Assembly (NCBI RefSeq): GCF_900184995.1
Contig: NZ_LT860098.1
Span: 845,001 to 909,000 of the forward strand
From: Konateibacter massiliensis
Lineage (GTDB): Bacteria; Bacillota; Clostridia; Lachnospirales; Lachnospiraceae
Length of the DNA: 64,000 bases
Reading direction: 5' to 3'
Position 1 is the stretch's first letter. Each line of letters begins with the position of its first letter. A model generated the notes under the pieces. That model was given only the letters and a program-made list of their open reading frames with translations, was not told where the DNA came from and ran no database searches. Below, one piece after another: positions 1 through 8,272 of this stretch. The translations under genes were made by a program, and so were the position numbers.

Positions 1-160
1 CAGTCAAAAAATTGCTGACATAAGGGGTTAAGGCTGATGCAGCAACAATTGTAATAATAAATGACAACGTCGTAAACAATTTTTTAACGAATCCTAATCG
101 ATATCCATTCAGGGCACATAGGATTAGGAAAACAGAAACTACAATTACTAACCAATTCAT
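1..160 (-). CDS. CvpA family membrane protein, N-terminal part (cut by window edge)
   Basis: The reverse strand opens with ATG at 160 behind a GGAGG Shine-Dalgarno (positions 166-170) and stays open to the window edge, giving 53 residues. They form two hydrophobic segments separated by a short GYRLGFVKK-type loop, the usual start of CvpA/colicin V production-family membrane proteins. The family is found in the cytoplasmic membrane and its biochemical role is poorly defined. It follows the DUF5711 and LysM genes on the same strand with a 34-bp gap, so the three are probably co-transcribed. The family call rests on the N-terminus only. Confidence 0.7.
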   Translation of the reverse strand, partial: MNWLVIVVSVFLILCALNGYRLGFVKKLFTTLSFIITIVAASALTPYVSNFLT

Positions 161-194
161 TTTATCCTCCGATTTTATCTCTCGTTCTTTAAAC

Positions 195-1391
195 CTAATT
201 TAACTTCAGATTGATGACCTGCGTGCTGCCTGCATCAATAACAATGTATTTATTGAAGGAAGCATCCGGTATTACGTTTAACAATGCCTTCTGAGCTGTA
301 TATTGGAACTTTTTAAGCCCCGACATTTTATAAACACTAAACTCCATCTCACTGACAATAATCACTTCTTTTTCACTTATTACAATATTTGTATAATCCT
401 GGCTGAAATTCAATGTTTTCACCTTGTTTCCTTCCAAATCATACAACTCTAATCTATACTTTTCGCTTGTATCCGAATTTTCAAAAACCAGTCCGAAATA
501 AGTTTTCGAGCAGAATACACTTTCTATCTCCTCTTCGACCTCTATCTCTTTTATCATTTCCGGTCTTTGTTTTCCTTTATAAATTCCGACCTTTCTATCG
601 CCAAAGGCAACCGCCGTTGTCTCGTTTGCATATTGGATGCTAGGAAATACACTGCTGTCATAGGTATAGGCACTCACCAAATGATCAATCTCGTTCTGTC
701 CGACAGAGCCAAAATTGTAAAAAGCAATATTTGTCTTCATAATTCCGCTGTCAGCATATAAATAGGAAACCGCCAGTTTTTCTCCATCATCCGAAACGGC
801 TATATCCATTGGATAACCGCTCTTTGTCATCGGCTGCTTACTTGTTACCAGTTCATTTCCTTCTTTATCAAACACCTGTATCAAGGAGTTGTTTCCGTCA
901 TCAAGCACCGTGTAAACAACTCCTTGACTGGCAACCTGAAGCTTTTCAATTGGCTGGTTAATACTAATTTCCGCTTGCAGCCCCTTCGTATTGAAAACAT
1001 AGATTTTATTTCCCTCTCGGTCAGCAACTGCTACATATTCATTACAAATATCCACCATCGGATTAATCATCTCAAAGGTCTGATTCCATAATACCTTATC
1101 GGTATAGTCCGTATAAGAGGCGCCATCGTTGCTGCATTTCAAAATGCCTCCCGCATATTCATAATAGGTTGTTGTTGTCGTATCTGTTCTTTCCACCGTT
1201 GAAATAACATTATAGTTTGTATATACCTTATTTTGAAAATACAGGTAAGATCCAACTCCGATGGCAATCAATACCACCAGAATAATAATGATTCTATAAA
1301 AAACCGCCACCCTGTGTATAAACAACTTTTTCATGAAGGAGCGGTCATCGTTATCCTTTTTGTTCTTTAGATATTCTCTTATGTTTGGCAT
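195..1391 (-). CDS. DUF5711-like membrane-anchored beta-propeller protein
   Basis: 398 residues. About 30 hydrophilic residues are followed by one transmembrane helix (roughly residues 30-52) and a long extracytoplasmic part. That part consists of short beta-rich repeats of the type 'EGNKIYVFNTKG', 'NSLIQVFDKEGNE' and 'EKYRLELYDLEGNK', which suggests a WD40/PQQ-like propeller. This matches the DUF5711 family of Clostridia, whose function is unknown. The start has a GGGGAG ribosome-binding site. It lies between the LysM gene (88-bp gap) and CvpA on the same strand, which points to a shared envelope role, but the family name is from memory. Confidence 0.65.
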   Translation of the reverse strand: MPNIREYLKNKKDNDDRSFMKKLFIHRVAVFYRIIIILVVLIAIGVGSYLYFQNKVYTNYNVISTVERTDTTTTTYYEYAGGILKCSNDGASYTDYTDKVLWNQTFEMINPMVDICNEYVAVADREGNKIYVFNTKGLQAEISINQPIEKLQVASQGVVYTVLDDGNNSLIQVFDKEGNELVTSKQPMTKSGYPMDIAVSDDGEKLAVSYLYADSGIMKTNIAFYNFGSVGQNEIDHLVSAYTYDSSVFPSIQYANETTAVAFGDRKVGIYKGKQRPEMIKEIEVEEEIESVFCSKTYFGLVFENSDTSEKYRLELYDLEGNKVKTLNFSQDYTNIVISEKEVIIVSEMEFSVYKMSGLKKFQYTAQKALLNVIPDASFNKYIVIDAGSTQVINLKLN

Positions 1392-1479
1392 TTCTCCCCA
1401 CCCTTTTATGCTTTTTCTTTCTTTTTCGATTATAACGTATTTTCATTCTTTTGGGTAGCATAAGTAGTTCTTTTTTTCA

Positions 1480-2802
1480 TTAAGGGAGCAAAATCTTCTG
1501 CCCTGCCTGTATCTTATTATCATTTTTAATGTTATTTAATTCACAAATTTGTGCTACCATATCCTGCGTATTATAGATCTTCATACTGATTTTTGCCAGA
1601 GTATCTCCCTTTTGTATCGTGTAGTACTGAGGCTCTTCTGTCTTGGTCTCCTCCGCGGTTTCCGTGGAAGCACTTTGGTCCTGACTGCTTTCCTCCAAAG
1701 TTTTTTGCATTTCTTCCTCCGTCGAGTTAACCTCGGTTACAACTCCTGAAGTCTGCTGCTGCGTATCAGTCTGCTCGGTTGCGGCACTATCTGTCTCCTC
1801 TGCTGCCTGCTCCTCTTTTTTCTCCACATCCCCGCTTACATTCTCAACCGGAATGGCAGACTGACTCATCGCTGCCTGCGTATCCTCGGCAATCTTGGCA
1901 TCATCTGCATTTGAAGCGGAGGCTGTCAGTTCATTCGAGTCATTTTTATCTGCAAACCACTCTTCGGCTATCTTCTCGCTGTTTACCGCTTGGGAAATAG
2001 AATTTAGGGTTTGTTCCATATTTTTCATCTTGTCATAATTATTTATCATCGTGATTCCTATCACAACGACAATCATAACCAAAAGAGTGCTCACCGAGTA
2101 CATAAAGGTAGCCATCTTTTTCTGATGCTTCTCATCCTTCCTCTCCTGAATAATACTCCGAAAGCTCTTGGCGGCATTGTCCTCCACTTGCTCCATGGAA
2201 CGCTCTTCCTGCTTTTTTTCCCGCTCTTTTCCCTGGACCATGTATTCCTGCATCTCTTCATTTTTTTCATAGTAGATGTAATAGCCCATCTGCCGTACAA
2301 AGTGTCCGCTTTGAAATACATAAAAGATTTCTTCATTTTCGAGCTGGTCTATTTTCATAAATACCTTGTCGTTACCGGCAAAGTTATCGATATGCGCCTT
2401 GATAATTGCATCGCCTGATTCTCTATGAAATGCCTGCGAGGACAAAAACCAGCCTACGATGTCCTGATTTGGAAAATATTTTTTTATTTTGCCGTAAATG
2501 CCTGTCCATGTCTGTTCGGAAAATTCTATGTTATCCCTGCCAATCTTTACATCCTCCGCTTCCACGACACCACTGACAAAAATATACTCACAGGAATTGT
2601 GATAGGTTGTGTATCCGACCAAAACGGCAGCCCGCGGTTCCTCCATACTCTTAAACGCGAACTGGTTGATAAATGTGATGGCATAGTCTTCGATATAAAT
2701 CTTCCTTGTCTCATCAGGTATCCCGATTTGCCTGATATTTTTTGGCAGGCGTATGTACTCGTCTTTTTTATCATTTTCCTTACTGTAAACAATTTCTATC
2801 AC
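1480..2802 (-). CDS. Membrane protein with degenerate MPN/JAB-like N-domain and C-terminal LysM
   Basis: 440 residues from a GTG start at 2802. The in-frame ATG at 2823 is less likely, because the GGAGGGG ribosome-binding site lies inside that extension, 7 nt before the GTG. Domain order: a cytoplasmic globular domain (about 1-190), a charged linker, one transmembrane helix (about 235-258), an acidic Ser/Thr/Glu-rich linker, and a LysM domain at the C-terminus (starts YYTIQKGDTL) that binds peptidoglycan. The N-domain has the pattern of an MPN/JAB fold: 'VGYTTYHN...VSGVVEAEDV', then 'IVGWFLSSQAF'. The HxH zinc ligands expected after the GW are missing, so it would be a non-catalytic version. 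First gene of a probable operon with DUF5711 and cvpA. Confidence 0.7.
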   Translation of the reverse strand: MIEIVYSKENDKKDEYIRLPKNIRQIGIPDETRKIYIEDYAITFINQFAFKSMEEPRAAVLVGYTTYHNSCEYIFVSGVVEAEDVKIGRDNIEFSEQTWTGIYGKIKKYFPNQDIVGWFLSSQAFHRESGDAIIKAHIDNFAGNDKVFMKIDQLENEEIFYVFQSGHFVRQMGYYIYYEKNEEMQEYMVQGKEREKKQEERSMEQVEDNAAKSFRSIIQERKDEKHQKKMATFMYSVSTLLVMIVVVIGITMINNYDKMKNMEQTLNSISQAVNSEKIAEEWFADKNDSNELTASASNADDAKIAEDTQAAMSQSAIPVENVSGDVEKKEEQAAEETDSAATEQTDTQQQTSGVVTEVNSTEEEMQKTLEESSQDQSASTETAEETKTEEPQYYTIQKGDTLAKISMKIYNTQDMVAQICELNNIKNDNKIQAGQKILLP

Positions 2803-3110
2803 GTCTACTCCCCTCCATGTCAATAGAATTAATGTGCCAATTACACCTTGGGTGCTTTTGACACATTAGATTTTATCACGGTCCGAGCGGCAAATTTATC
2901 AATATGTGTCACTTCATTTTAACAAAATTGCGACATGCCTTATGTTTTTGTGCAAGAAACTGACTTAATGTGTTTTTATTCCTCCCTGTTTTTTAGTGAA
3001 ATTTGTAGTCTGGATTATTTTGTCATTAAGTTTTTGCCTCAAAAAGGAATATATTTTACCGGATAAGTCTAAAATTATCTTATATCATGTTGCATAAAAG
3101 GAGGGCTTTC

Positions 3111-3710
3111 ATTATAGATAATTCTATTTGTTACTTTAATTCGAAAGATAAGCTTGCCGGCTTTCAGCTTGCGGAACGCTTATCCCAGCTGCTGCTTGAC
3201 CACAAGCTTATTTATGAGACCATCATCGTGCTGTGCATTGGCACGGACCGCGTCACTGGTGACAGCTTAGGTCCTCTCGTCGGTTATAAATTGTCAAAGA
3301 GTCGTCTGCAAAATGTCAAGGTGTACGGAACGCTTCAAAGTCCCGTCCACGCACTTAATCTGGCCGAAACGACCAGGGAAATATATGATAAATATTCCAA
3401 TCCGTTTATTATTGCAATTGATGCTTCTCTTGGAACATCCAGCCACTTGGGATATATTACATTAGGAAAAGGCCCTCTCACCCCCGGTTCGGGAGTAAAG
3501 AAGACCTTGTTGCCTGTCGGCGATATATTTATTACCGGAATCGTAAATGTTTCCGGTGTACTTGACAATCTTGTTCTTCAGACAACCAGACTTGACACAG
3601 TTATGAACCTTGCCGACTGTATTTCGCTAGGAATTCGTCTGGCGGAGAGAAACGATTATTTCACATGTATTTTACCGAACGGTAAATGTAACCAGTTAGG
3701 CGTAAAATGA
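3111..3710 (+). CDS. yyaC: Sporulation protein YyaC (putative spore protease relative)
   Basis: About 199 residues. The core matches YyaC: an IGTDRVTGDSLGPLVG block, then AIDASLG and a GSGVKKTLLPVGD segment. YyaC resembles the GPR-like spore protease fold and is made in the forespore in Bacillus; its substrate is not established. The upstream ATG at 3087 has no ribosome-binding site. A strong AAAGGAGGG (3097-3105) lies inside that extension and points instead to ATT at 3111 (5-nt spacing) or ATA at 3114, so a rare non-NTG/GTG start is likely. The 3' end overlaps the convergent HD-domain gene by 55 bp. Confidence 0.85.
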   Translation: MIDNSICYFNSKDKLAGFQLAERLSQLLLDHKLIYETIIVLCIGTDRVTGDSLGPLVGYKLSKSRLQNVKVYGTLQSPVHALNLAETTREIYDKYSNPFIIAIDASLGTSSHLGYITLGKGPLTPGSGVKKTLLPVGDIFITGIVNVSGVLDNLVLQTTRLDTVMNLADCISLGIRLAERNDYFTCILPNGKCNQLGVK

Positions 3711-4195
3711 TCGAAATAGTAATCTGCTATTTCAAAAAAGCCACAATACTTGTCCGTCATTCCAATGATAAATGCTTCCCAACTCTTAGGTGGGACAACC
3801 GTGAGCGGCCACATATGCTTCAATATGATTTCCTGCTCCAGCTTGTTTAGCTCAAAATGTTTCTCTGCATTGTTTAATGCTACCCGTGGGTGCGTCATTG
3901 CGTGGAAGTGCTCGTTTGTTTCCTTCGCATGGGTTCTCCAATCATATAAAAATAAATCATGCACCATTCCTGCCCTGGCTGCTGCCCTAGCATCAAGCCC
4001 TAATGACTTACACACTTTATAATTATAGTAAGCTACATTAAGGCAATGCTGGTAGCAGCTCGTGGTACAGTGGTGGGGATATTTCTTCATCTCCAAAACC
4101 ACTGGATGTTCCGCTAAATCCTTAATCTCTTCATAAAATTCCTGATATAGCTTTCTCTTTTTTATATCCTGGCGTTTTTCTTTCTTTTTCTTCAA
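3656..4195 (-). CDS. HD-domain phosphohydrolase
   Basis: 179 residues. After a lysine-rich start, the protein shows an HD-superfamily pattern: an early H in 'YQHCLNVAYY', then 'AGMVHDLFLYDW' with the His-Asp pair, then 'HPRVALNNAEKHF' and 'DKYCG'. Such proteins are metal-dependent phosphohydrolases, often acting on nucleotides; the substrate cannot be told from sequence. It is the last gene of the pfk-dnaX-ebfC-recR operon, 12 bp after recR, and overlaps convergent yyaC by 55 bp at the 3' end. Confidence 0.8.
   Translation of the reverse strand: MKKKKEKRQDIKKRKLYQEFYEEIKDLAEHPVVLEMKKYPHHCTTSCYQHCLNVAYYNYKVCKSLGLDARAAARAGMVHDLFLYDWRTHAKETNEHFHAMTHPRVALNNAEKHFELNKLEQEIILKHMWPLTVVPPKSWEAFIIGMTDKYCGFFEIADYYFDHFTPNWLHLPFGKIHVK
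3671..3686. terminator. Small inverted repeat inside the yyaC/HD gene overlap
   Basis: TTTACCG-AA-CGGTAAA is a perfect 7-bp inverted repeat in the 55 bp where the two convergent genes overlap at their 3' ends. It is coding on both strands. It could slow or end transcription in both directions, but there is no good T-tract, so the terminator reading is weak. Confidence 0.3.
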
Positions 4196-4207
4196 ATAAC
4201 AGCACCC

Positions 4208-4804
4208 CTATATCTCTATTCGCCCTTCCAATGCACGAAGAAGCGTCACCTCATCTATGTACTCTAAATCTCCTCCCACCGGTACGCCGCTTGCAATTCT
4301 GCTCACCTTGATTCCCGTTGGCTTTATCAATTTGCTGATGTACATAGCCGTCGTTTCTCCCTCAAGACTGGAATTTGTGGCAATGATAACTTCATCTATA
4401 TCCTCCTGAAGCCTCTGCATTAATTCCTTCAGCTTTATATCATTAGGGCCGATACCAAGCATAGGAGAGATTGCACCATGAAGAACATGATAAACGCCCT
4501 CAAATTTACCGGTTTTCTCATATGCCGCCAAATCCCTTGTGTTTTCCAGTACCATGATGGTCTTACTGTCTCTCTTAGGGTTGCTGCATATCGGGCAAAG
4601 GTCAGAATCGGTCAAAGTATAGCATTGCTTACAATATTTTACATTCCGCTTTGCCTCAATGATGGAATTTGATAATCCTTCTACCCTTTCAAGCGGCATA
4701 TTTAAAATATGAAAGGCAAGCCTTTGCGCCGATTTACTTCCTATACCCGGAAGCCCTGACAATTCCTCTATCAATTTACTAATCTGTCTGCTGTAAAGGT
4801 CCAT
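4208..4804 (-). CDS. recR: Recombination mediator protein RecR
   Basis: 198 residues, the normal RecR length. It has the N-terminal helix-hairpin-helix region ([17 protein letters not shown]), a four-cysteine zinc finger (CKQC...CPIC, about residues 57-72) and a Toprim domain ([18 protein letters not shown]). RecR acts with RecF/RecO to load RecA on SSB-coated gaps. Its ATG overlaps the stop of ebfC by one base (TAATG), which suggests translational coupling. dnaX-ebfC-recR is a very widely conserved order. Confidence 0.97.
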   Translation of the reverse strand: MDLYSRQISKLIEELSGLPGIGSKSAQRLAFHILNMPLERVEGLSNSIIEAKRNVKYCKQCYTLTDSDLCPICSNPKRDSKTIMVLENTRDLAAYEKTGKFEGVYHVLHGAISPMLGIGPNDIKLKELMQRLQEDIDEVIIATNSSLEGETTAMYISKLIKPTGIKVSRIASGVPVGGDLEYIDEVTLLRALEGRIEI

Positions 4805-5157
4805 TAGAACGGAAATCCTCCGCCCAGACCTCCTAAGCCGCCTGTAATTTTAGCCATTGATGAGGATGACAGCTCTTCAATCTGTCTGATCGCCTCATTC
4901 GTTGCAGCCATAATCAAATCCTCAAGCATCTCGATATCATCCGGATCCACTACTTCCTCCGATAATTTCACTTTTGTGATTTCCTTCTTACCTGTCATGG
5001 TAACCTGAACTGCTCCACCGCCTGCTGATGCAGTAATCTCTTTTTCTTCCAGAGCCTTTGTTGTCTCTTCCATCTGCTTTTGCATTTTCTGAGCCTGCTT
5101 CATCAGATTATTCATATTTCCAGGCATTCCTCCCTGAAATCCTCCACGTTTTGCCAT
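4804..5157 (-). CDS. ebfC: YbaB/EbfC nucleoid-associated protein
   Basis: 117 residues, a small DNA-binding dimer of the YbaB/EbfC family. The N-terminus is glycine/methionine-rich ([18 protein letters not shown]), followed by a coiled helix, a beta core ([20 protein letters not shown]) and a glycine-rich tail. It sits between dnaX (15 bp) and recR (1-bp overlap). The ribosome-binding site is GGAGG, 10 nt before the ATG. Confidence 0.95.
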   Translation of the reverse strand: MAKRGGFQGGMPGNMNNLMKQAQKMQKQMEETTKALEEKEITASAGGGAVQVTMTGKKEITKVKLSEEVVDPDDIEMLEDLIMAATNEAIRQIEELSSSSMAKITGGLGGLGGGFPF

Positions 5158-5172
5158 TGTTTTAAATCCTCC

Positions 5173-6741
5173 TTAATCTTCAATTACAATATCCATATTG
5201 ATCACTTGTTGTATATCAACATAATTTTCTTCAAAGGAACTGCCGCTTTCCAGCATTCTCATATCGACCTCCACGGTCTTTCCGATATTTCTGGCAATAC
5301 ATTCCTCCAGTTCCGTCTTGCGCTCCGGTGTATTTACGATACCGTCCGCCATCAAATCACTGAAAACAATAATCAGTCTGTCATCATTTCCAACACTGAG
5401 TTTTGCACTCTTCAAATACGGCTTTACCAAACCTGAAACACCCTCGACAATGCCTCTCCATTGCTTCACAACATTTCTGACATCCTCCGAAATTGCCTTC
5501 GGAAGTGGCACGTTGCTCTTTTGCACGGGCTTTGCCTGCTCTCTTTGTGGCTCCTGCTGCATCTGCACGACAGGGCTTAGGCTCACACCGTTTTCGAGCT
5601 GCTTTTCAATGCTGCTGATTCGATCCACAAGAGAATCCAGATTTATCTCCATTGCCGGTTTACATAATTTTATAAAAGTAATCTCTATTATAACCCTCTT
5701 TTGTGTCGAATATTTGACTTGATTGGATAGTTCGGAAAAAATACGGATGTACCGCATAATTACATCAAGCTCCAGCATATTTGACTCTTCTTTCAGCCGG
5801 CTTAAACTTTCGCTTGATACATCCAAAACCTCTTCTATATTATCAGAAGTCTTCACCAACATCAAGTTCCTTAAATACCAAGTGAATTCCGATACAAACT
5901 GGGAAAGCTCCCTTCCCTGCATAATCAGCTCATCAATCTGGGAAATAGCCGCAAGCACATCCTTGTTGACGGTGCTTCGAAGCATCCTGCTGAATACTTC
6001 CGTATCAACCGCCCCTAGCACCTCCAAGGCATTTTCATAGGTAAGCTTCTTTCCAAGGTAAAAAGCAATACATTGGTCTAAGAGACTTAGTGCATCTCGA
6101 AGAGAGCCGTCTCCCATCTTCGCAATGTAGCGGAGTGCTTTCTCCTCCACCTCTACCTGCTCCTTATCGCTTAATTCCTTCAACCGTCCGTAGATTGCCT
6201 CAATCGCGATTCTTTTAAAATCATACCGCTGGCATCTGGATAGGATTGTAATCGGTATTTTGTGCGCCTCCGTCGTTGCCAAGATAAAGATAACATAGGA
6301 TGGCGGTTCCTCCAAGGTCTTCAAAAGTGCATTAAACGCTCCTATGGAAAGCATATGAACCTCGTCAATAATGTATACTTTATATTTTCCGGAAGTCGGA
6401 GAGTAGGAAACCTCATCCCGAATCTCTCTGATGTTGTCTACACCGTTGTTGGACGCTGCATCTATCTCAATTACGTTTAAGGAAGAACCTGTGTTGATTG
6501 CCTTGCATGTTTCACATTCGTTGCAAGGGCTTCCGTCAATCGGATGCTCACAGTTGACTGCCTTAGCAAAAATTTTTGCCACTGTAGTCTTTCCGGTTCC
6601 TCTCGTTCCGCAAAACAGATAGGCGTGTCCGATTCGATCAAATTTAATCTGATTTTTTAATGTCGTAACTATATGCTCCTGACCTTTTACGTCCTCGAAC
6701 TCCAAGGGTCTGAATTTACGATATAGTGCTGTATAAGACAT
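5173..6741 (-). CDS. dnaX: DNA polymerase III subunit gamma/tau
   Basis: 522 residues. Clamp-loader ATPase: Walker A GTRGTGKTT (about 45-53), zinc-binding cysteines (C..CNECETC, about 64-79), Walker B IDEVHML, sensor 1 ATTEAHK, and the DnaX domain III 'DGSLRDALSLLDQ'. The C-terminal third is variable, as is usual for tau. The ribosome-binding site is AAGGAG. It lies 26 bp after pfk and heads the conserved dnaX-ebfC-recR set. In many Firmicutes the SRP RNA gene directly precedes dnaX; here it is about 34 kb away, beside tadA. Confidence 0.97.
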   Translation of the reverse strand: MSYTALYRKFRPLEFEDVKGQEHIVTTLKNQIKFDRIGHAYLFCGTRGTGKTTVAKIFAKAVNCEHPIDGSPCNECETCKAINTGSSLNVIEIDAASNNGVDNIREIRDEVSYSPTSGKYKVYIIDEVHMLSIGAFNALLKTLEEPPSYVIFILATTEAHKIPITILSRCQRYDFKRIAIEAIYGRLKELSDKEQVEVEEKALRYIAKMGDGSLRDALSLLDQCIAFYLGKKLTYENALEVLGAVDTEVFSRMLRSTVNKDVLAAISQIDELIMQGRELSQFVSEFTWYLRNLMLVKTSDNIEEVLDVSSESLSRLKEESNMLELDVIMRYIRIFSELSNQVKYSTQKRVIIEITFIKLCKPAMEINLDSLVDRISSIEKQLENGVSLSPVVQMQQEPQREQAKPVQKSNVPLPKAISEDVRNVVKQWRGIVEGVSGLVKPYLKSAKLSVGNDDRLIIVFSDLMADGIVNTPERKTELEECIARNIGKTVEVDMRMLESGSSFEENYVDIQQVINMDIVIED

Positions 6742-6767
6742 GCTGACTCCTTTCGTACCAGAGTTCT

Positions 6768-7841
6768 TTAGTCTCCAAAGCTTATGCCTCCAAGCTTTGC
6801 TTCTTTGATAATACTTGAATCTGGTAATACCATTTTAAGCTTTCCAGCCACTTCTTCCAATGGTACTTTGCTAATTTCTCCGTCGACAACGGAAACCATG
6901 TTCCCGTAATCTTTATCTAATATCAATTGTGCCGCCGCAATTCCAAGTCTTGTAGAAAGCACTCTGTCATAAGGACAGGGACTTCCTCCTCTTTGCATGT
7001 GCCCCGGCACGGTTATTCTTATTTCTTGTCCTGTTTTTTCCTGAACCTGCGCTGCTATCTCATAAGAAACAGATGGGTAAGGACTTTTCTTCATTTTTTC
7101 CTTTAATTCTTTTTTGGAAAGCTTGGCATTTTCCTTAGAAATGGCACCCTCTGCCACCGCAAGAATGGTAAAGCCTTTCCCCATTCGCTTTCTCTTCTCA
7201 ATCGCTTCAATTACCTTGTCAATATCATAAGGAATCTCCGGTATTAAAATAATGTCCGCGCCTCCGGCAAGTCCTGCATGAAGTGTAAGCCAGCCTACCT
7301 TATGGCCCATAACCTCCACGATAAACACCCTTCCGTGAGATGCCGCAGTCGTATGGATGCAGTCGATTGCATGACTCGCAATATCTACCGCGCTCTGGAA
7401 GCCAAAGGTCATGTCCGTTCCCCAGATATCGTTATCAATTGTCTTTGGAAGGGTGATGACATTTAATCCTTCCTCTCTGAGCATATTGGCTGTTTTGTGC
7501 GTTCCGTTTCCTCCGAGCACAACAAGGCAGTCCAACTTTAATTTATGGTAAGTCGCCTTCATTGCTTCCACCTTATCAAGCCCGTTTTCGTCCGGGACAC
7601 GCATCTGCTTAAACGGTTGCCTCGATGTCCCAAGAATCGTACCGCCTCTTGTTAATATACCCGAAAAATCACTTGCCACCAACATCGTATATTTTTCATA
7701 TATCAATCCTTTATAGCCTTCCGAAAAGCCATAAATCTCTACTTCCTTTATATTATTTGTAACACCCTTTACAACACCTCTCATGGCTGCATTTAACGCC
7801 TGACAGTCTCCTCCGCTCGTTAACATACCTATTCTTAACAT
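6768..7841 (-). CDS. 6-phosphofructokinase, atypical (group III / mixed-substrate type)
   Basis: 357 residues. Phosphorylates fructose 6-phosphate in glycolysis. It has SGGDCQALNAAMRG at the nucleotide site, GGNGT (110-114), PKTIDND (132-138) with the catalytic Asp136, and 'EVMGHKVGWL'. Compared with E. coli PfkA, Gly113 (equivalent to Gly104) favours ATP, but Lys133 replaces Gly124, a feature of PPi or group III enzymes, and Asn112 replaces Asp103. Phosphoryl donor use is therefore uncertain. It is the first gene before dnaX and has its own promoter at 7901-7929 and a GGAGG ribosome-binding site. Confidence 0.9.
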   Translation of the reverse strand: MLRIGMLTSGGDCQALNAAMRGVVKGVTNNIKEVEIYGFSEGYKGLIYEKYTMLVASDFSGILTRGGTILGTSRQPFKQMRVPDENGLDKVEAMKATYHKLKLDCLVVLGGNGTHKTANMLREEGLNVITLPKTIDNDIWGTDMTFGFQSAVDIASHAIDCIHTTAASHGRVFIVEVMGHKVGWLTLHAGLAGGADIILIPEIPYDIDKVIEAIEKRKRMGKGFTILAVAEGAISKENAKLSKKELKEKMKKSPYPSVSYEIAAQVQEKTGQEIRITVPGHMQRGGSPCPYDRVLSTRLGIAAAQLILDKDYGNMVSVVDGEISKVPLEEVAGKLKMVLPDSSIIKEAKLGGISFGD

Positions 7842-7900
7842 GTTTTGCCTCCATTCTTACTTCTCTGAAAGTATTAAAATGTGGTAATCGTGATGTATTC

Positions 7901-7929
7901 ATTATATTATACTTTTATTATTACCACAA
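7901..7929 (-). promoter_or_regulatory. Predicted sigma-A promoter of the pfk-dnaX operon
   Basis: Reading the minus strand, TTGTGG is followed after 17 bp by a perfect TATAAT, about 60 bp before the pfk start codon. It lies back to back with the tRNA-Ser promoter. Confidence 0.6.
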
Positions 7930-7941
7930 CAATTTATTCTA

Positions 7942-7971
7942 TTGACTAAATTTCACAATCTGTATTATAAT
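7942..7971 (+). promoter_or_regulatory. Predicted sigma-A promoter of tRNA-Ser
   Basis: TTGACT, 18-bp spacer, TATAAT. It is about 105 bp upstream of the mature tRNA. The leader between holds two small hairpins, one around GGAGAG/CTCTCC and one TGCTTTGG-AAAA-CCGAAGCA. Confidence 0.65.
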
Positions 7972-8076
7972 AAGGCGGTGTTCCTAATACGGAGAGATGT
8001 TAGAGTTAATGTATCGCTCTCCAAATCAGGTTACTTGCTTTGGAAAACCGAAGCATTATATTTATATTTTATATAT

Positions 8077-8164
8077 GGAAGCGTATCGAAGTGGTCATAA
8101 CGAGCCTGACTCGAAATCAGGTTGTCGAGCAATCGGCACGTGGGTTCGAATCCCACCGCTTCCG
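8077..8164 (+). tRNA. tRNA-Ser (anticodon CGA)
   Basis: 88 nt. The acceptor arms GGAAGCG and CGCTTCC pair fully, with discriminator G at 8164. The anticodon stem CCTGA/TCAGG encloses the loop CTCGAAA, giving anticodon CGA. The T-loop region is GTGGGTTCGAATCCCAC, and a long variable arm follows the anticodon stem, as expected for serine. No CCA is encoded. It reads UCG codons. Confidence 0.95.
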
Positions 8165-8183
8165 TTAAAGTTATCACTGTACG

Positions 8184-8223
8184 AGCCCGTGAGGGAAACA
8201 TTTATGTTTTCTCTTATGGGTTT
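8184..8223 (+). terminator. Hairpin after tRNA-Ser
   Basis: GCCCGTGAGGGAAACAT pairs, with several G-U pairs, with ATGTTTTCTCTTATGGGTT. It starts 19 bp after the tRNA, with only a short T-rich tail. A likely terminator of the tRNA transcript. Confidence 0.5.
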
Positions 8224-8272
8224 ATGTTATATGTAGAATTAAATACAGCTTCGGTGAATGGAGGATAATTTT

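Noticed and set aside
2011-2418. 135-aa plus-strand open frame opposite the LysM gene
   Set aside because: His/Leu/Phe-rich composition of an antisense frame; the opposite strand has clear domains.
7980-8076. SRP RNA or other ncRNA before tRNA-Ser
   Set aside because: Two small hairpins only; the real SRP RNA is at 40996-41257.
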